Part shown: positions 6,075-7,424 of the stretch, piece by piece
How positions within the stretch are numbered: position 1 is the first letter of the stretch
How the letters are laid out: the number at the start of each line of letters is the position of its first letter
NCBI GenBank assembly: GCA_027451305.1
Contig: DAIDJQ010000226.1
Coordinates: 1-7,424 of the forward strand
Length of the DNA stretch: 7,424 nucleotides
From: Cellulomonas sp.
GTDB lineage: Bacteria; Actinomycetota; Actinomycetes; Actinomycetales; Cellulomonadaceae
Direction: 5' to 3'
The notes under the pieces: model-generated
What the model saw: the letters and a program-made list of their open reading frames with translations, nothing else
Told to the model about the DNA's origin: nothing
Databases searched by the model: none
Program-made: the position numbers and the translations under genes

Positions 6075-6594
6075 GTGGCGCTCGACTTCGTGGCACTGGA
6101 CCGGGAGACCGCCAACCGGGCGCGGGGCTCGGCCTGCGCGGTCGGTGTGGTGCGGGTCGTGAACAGCGGCGTCGCGGACACCTGGTCGACGCTGATCCAG
6201 CCCCCCGAGCGGTTCGCTACGTTCGATGCGCGCAATACCCAGGTGCACGGGCTGGGCGCCGACGACGTCGCGGACGCCCAGCGGTTCGCCGACGTCTGGC
6301 CGGCGGCACGACACGCTCGAGTCCTGCACGCTCGACGCGGTTGCTGCCGCGGCCAGCGTCGTCCTGACCTGGCATCACGACGCCTTGAGCGACGCACTGG
6401 CCGCCGCTGAAGTGCTGCTGCGCATCGCGCGGGATGTCCGGGCCGGTAGCGTCGAGGAGGTGTTCGCCGTGCACGGGCTCGCACTCGGGTGGTCGGCGGG
6501 CCCGGACGCCGCGCCCTGTCGAGTCGTCGCTGCGTCGCGCTGGGCTCGGATCGCTCCGGGTGAGGAGCCGGCGACGGAGCCGATGCTCTGGTGA
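6075..6594 (+). pseudogene. Decayed DnaQ-type 3'-5' exonuclease
   Basis: A GTG at 6075, four bases after GGGAGG, starts VALDFVALDRETAN, the Exo I motif (D9-x-E11) of the DEDDh exonuclease family. Homology continues through DTWSTLIQPPERF, NTQVHGL and FADVWP (71-76). It then stops in this frame and resumes in the +1 frame at DTLESCTL (from 6310) and DAVAAAASVVLTWHHDALSDALAAAEVLLRIA (in pieces, about 6330-6440; HHDALSDA is Exo III), ending at TGA 6592-6594. The Exo II region, normally 'VAHNAAFD', is missing between DVWP and DTLESCTL. A second gap appears between CTL and DAVAA, where relatives have a further 15 or so residues. The gene therefore has at least one frameshift and two losses and cannot encode an active DEDDh site. 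Intact relatives proofread or degrade DNA. The gene probably followed def in one transcript. Confidence 0.75.
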
Positions 6595-6617
6595 CGCGTG
6601 GGTGACGCGGTGGGCGG

Positions 6618-7031
6618 TCAGTCGCCGAGACCGCGACAGGCGGGGCAGATGCCGAACACCGTCAGGGCGTGCGTGACCGCGCTGTAGCCGCGCCGGGTCG
6701 CCTCGTCGTCGGCCCACTGCTCGACGGCGGGGTTGGTGATCTCCTCGGAGCGACCACAGCGGCGGCAGACGAGGTGGTGGTGGTGGCGCTCGGACCCGAC
6801 GATGTAGCTGGCCTCGCCGTCGTCCCGTGGCAACACGTCCAGCACTCCCGCCCGGGCGAGGAGCGCCACCGTCCGGTAGGTCGTCGCGAGGGACACAGGC
6901 CGGCCCTGGCGAGCCAGCTCCGCGTGGATCTCTCGCGCGCTCAGGTACCTGTCCGCCGTGGCGAGGAAGTCGATCAACGCACGCCGCTGCTCGGTCCGTC
7001 GGGACCCGAGGTCGCCGACACGGTCAACCAT
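6618..7031 (-). CDS. zur: Zur-type (Fur family) zinc uptake regulator
   Basis: This 137-residue Fur-family repressor has a winged helix at residues 10-68 (RRTEQRRALIDFL, SAREIHAEL, and the recognition helix SLATTYRTVALLARAGVL). The dimerisation domain has the HHHHLVCRRCG run (83-93) with Cys89 and Cys92, His121, and Cys129 and Cys132 (CPAC); the paired CxxC motifs would hold the structural zinc, and His83-86 and nearby ligands the sensory zinc. Among Fur, Zur, PerR and Nur, the text 'HHHHLVCRRCG...VEQWA...H.L.VFGICPAC' fits actinobacterial Zur best, but the exact metal cannot be proved from sequence. In the zinc-bound state Zur represses uptake genes. No zinc transporter is in the window. The start at 7031 has a GGGGAGGGGG ribosome site, spaced slightly long at about 11 bases. 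A candidate operator lies upstream. The gene is convergent with the exonuclease remnant, with 23 bases between them and no clear terminator. Confidence 0.9.
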   Translation of the reverse strand: MVDRVGDLGSRRTEQRRALIDFLATADRYLSAREIHAELARQGRPVSLATTYRTVALLARAGVLDVLPRDDGEASYIVGSERHHHHLVCRRCGRSEEITNPAVEQWADDEATRRGYSAVTHALTVFGICPACRGLGD

Positions 7032-7062
7032 GGATGTGGAGACCCCCTCCCCAGGAACTTAC

Positions 7063-7077
7063 TGATAATAGCATTCA
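7063..7077 (-). promoter_or_regulatory. Candidate zur promoter and Zur box
   Basis: Read on the minus strand, TGC-TATTAT (complement of 7065-7073) is a good extended -10 element about 35 bases before the zur start. No strong -35 is seen at the usual distance, as often with extended -10 promoters. Overlapping it, TGATAATAGCATTCA (7063-7077, plus strand) shares 10 of 15 positions with the actinobacterial Zur consensus TGAAAATGATTTTCA, including both ends. This AT-rich patch stands out from the GC-rich surroundings. Zinc-dependent autoregulation is inferred. Confidence 0.45.
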
Positions 7078-7097
7078 TTCCAATCTAGGCTCAGGAG

Positions 7098-7112
7098 CGC
7101 CAGGCCCTGGCG
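7098..7112. repeat. Palindrome CGCCAGG-C-CCTGGCG
   Basis: Seven-base arms with one base between them form a near-perfect palindrome upstream of the zur promoter. The spacing suits a dimeric protein binding site better than an RNA hairpin. No function is assigned. The surrounding bases (7082-7264) contain no gene I can support. Confidence 0.4.
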
Positions 7113-7264
7113 ACGCCGTGCGGCGGCCCGATGCGGGGCGGTACTGGCGTCGCGATGGGCGGGTTGCCGGCATCTCGTCGAGCGCGCTGCCGTCGTGCTG
7201 CTCGCAGTCAGGTGCAACGGCGTCGCCGTCGTGGTGGCGCAGGAGATCGAGAGTGGGTCTCGGG

Positions 7265-7424
7265 TCACCCGTTCGACAGGGGGAGGTCGAGCTCGAAGAC
7301 GGCTCCTGTTGCGGGTGGGGTGTCGAGCAGGCGCAGGGTGCCGTGGTGTGCGGTGGCGATCTGGCGACTGATGGCCAGTCCGAGCCCGCTGCCGCCGTTG
7401 TCGCGGGATCGGGCGTCGTCCAGT
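7265..7424 (-). CDS. Sensor histidine kinase, C-terminal end only
   Basis: The last 52 residues of a histidine kinase enter from the right edge, with the stop at 7265-7267. LDDARSRDNGGSGLGLAISRQIATAHHGTL contains the G2 box GGSGLGLAI of the HATPase_c domain, followed by the closing strands AVFELDLPL. The catalytic N, G1 and F boxes, the phosphorylated histidine, and any sensor and membrane segments lie outside the window. Its partner response regulator would be expected upstream, also outside. The substrate and signal cannot be inferred. Confidence 0.9.
   Translation of the reverse strand, partial: LDDARSRDNGGSGLGLAISRQIATAHHGTLRLLDTPPATGAVFELDLPLSNG

Noticed and set aside
5306..6484. Long minus-strand open frame (392 codons)
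   Set aside because: It is antisense to def and the exonuclease remnant, the product is Arg/Pro/Gln-rich without motifs, and def on the other strand is beyond doubt.
6590..6609. Direct repeat GGTGACGCG x2 as an attachment site or terminator
   Set aside because: Two 9-base copies, no dyad and no T-tract, and no integrase or tRNA nearby.
7059..7268. Minus-strand open frame of 69 codons upstream of zur
   Set aside because: The product is Thr/Ala/Arg-rich without a motif. It crosses the histidine kinase stop and ends over the zur promoter.

Overview
The window is very GC-rich, and its genes show the G/C-biased third codon positions, GTG starts and purine-rich ribosome sites typical of an actinobacterium. 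The genus cannot be named from this stretch. There are no rRNA or tRNA genes, no CRISPR array and no recognisable transposase. The genes are a mix of accessory and metal or iron-sulfur related functions, and several are decaying.

Left part (1-3073, minus strand). A large open frame runs off the left edge: a TOTE-type conflict-system protein with an N-terminal coiled coil, an archaeo-eukaryotic primase domain and a superfamily 2 helicase cut off at motif III. Upstream of it, on the same strand and in the same frame, lies a complete AAA_14/DUF4143 ATPase with a C-terminal nuclease-like fold. The pair looks like accessory, probably defence-related, cargo.

Middle part (3074-4222, plus strand). 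A structured leader with four successive small hairpins precedes a 119-residue protein of unknown function carrying an ELR...GQSLSSIA...VS...L motif. About 480 bases with no intact gene follow. They include a possible remnant of an XRE-type helix-turn-helix protein.

PadR-NifX-ATPase cluster (4223-5552, plus strand). A perfect 15-bp inverted repeat, whose right arm contains the Shine-Dalgarno of the next gene, precedes a PadR regulator with a cysteine-bearing N-terminal extension. A NifX/NifB-type iron-molybdenum cluster-binding protein with its own Cys/His/Asp-rich N-terminus follows almost immediately. Next comes the 5' third of a MinD-like ATPase with an inserted ferredoxin, broken by a frameshift and loss of the rest. 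The layout suggests an autoregulated metal-cluster operon that has lost its ATPase.

Right part (5567-7424). An intact peptide deformylase is followed by a DnaQ-type exonuclease gene with a frameshift and missing interior segments. Convergent to these is a Zur-type zinc regulator (minus strand) with a candidate operator over an extended -10 promoter element. The C-terminal end of a sensor histidine kinase, minus strand, enters from the right edge.

The main points of interest are the TOTE primase-helicase, the PadR operator that overlaps its own ribosome site, the paired metal-ligand-rich N-termini of PadR and NifX, and the run of nearby broken genes, which reflects either real decay or deletion errors in a GC-rich assembly.
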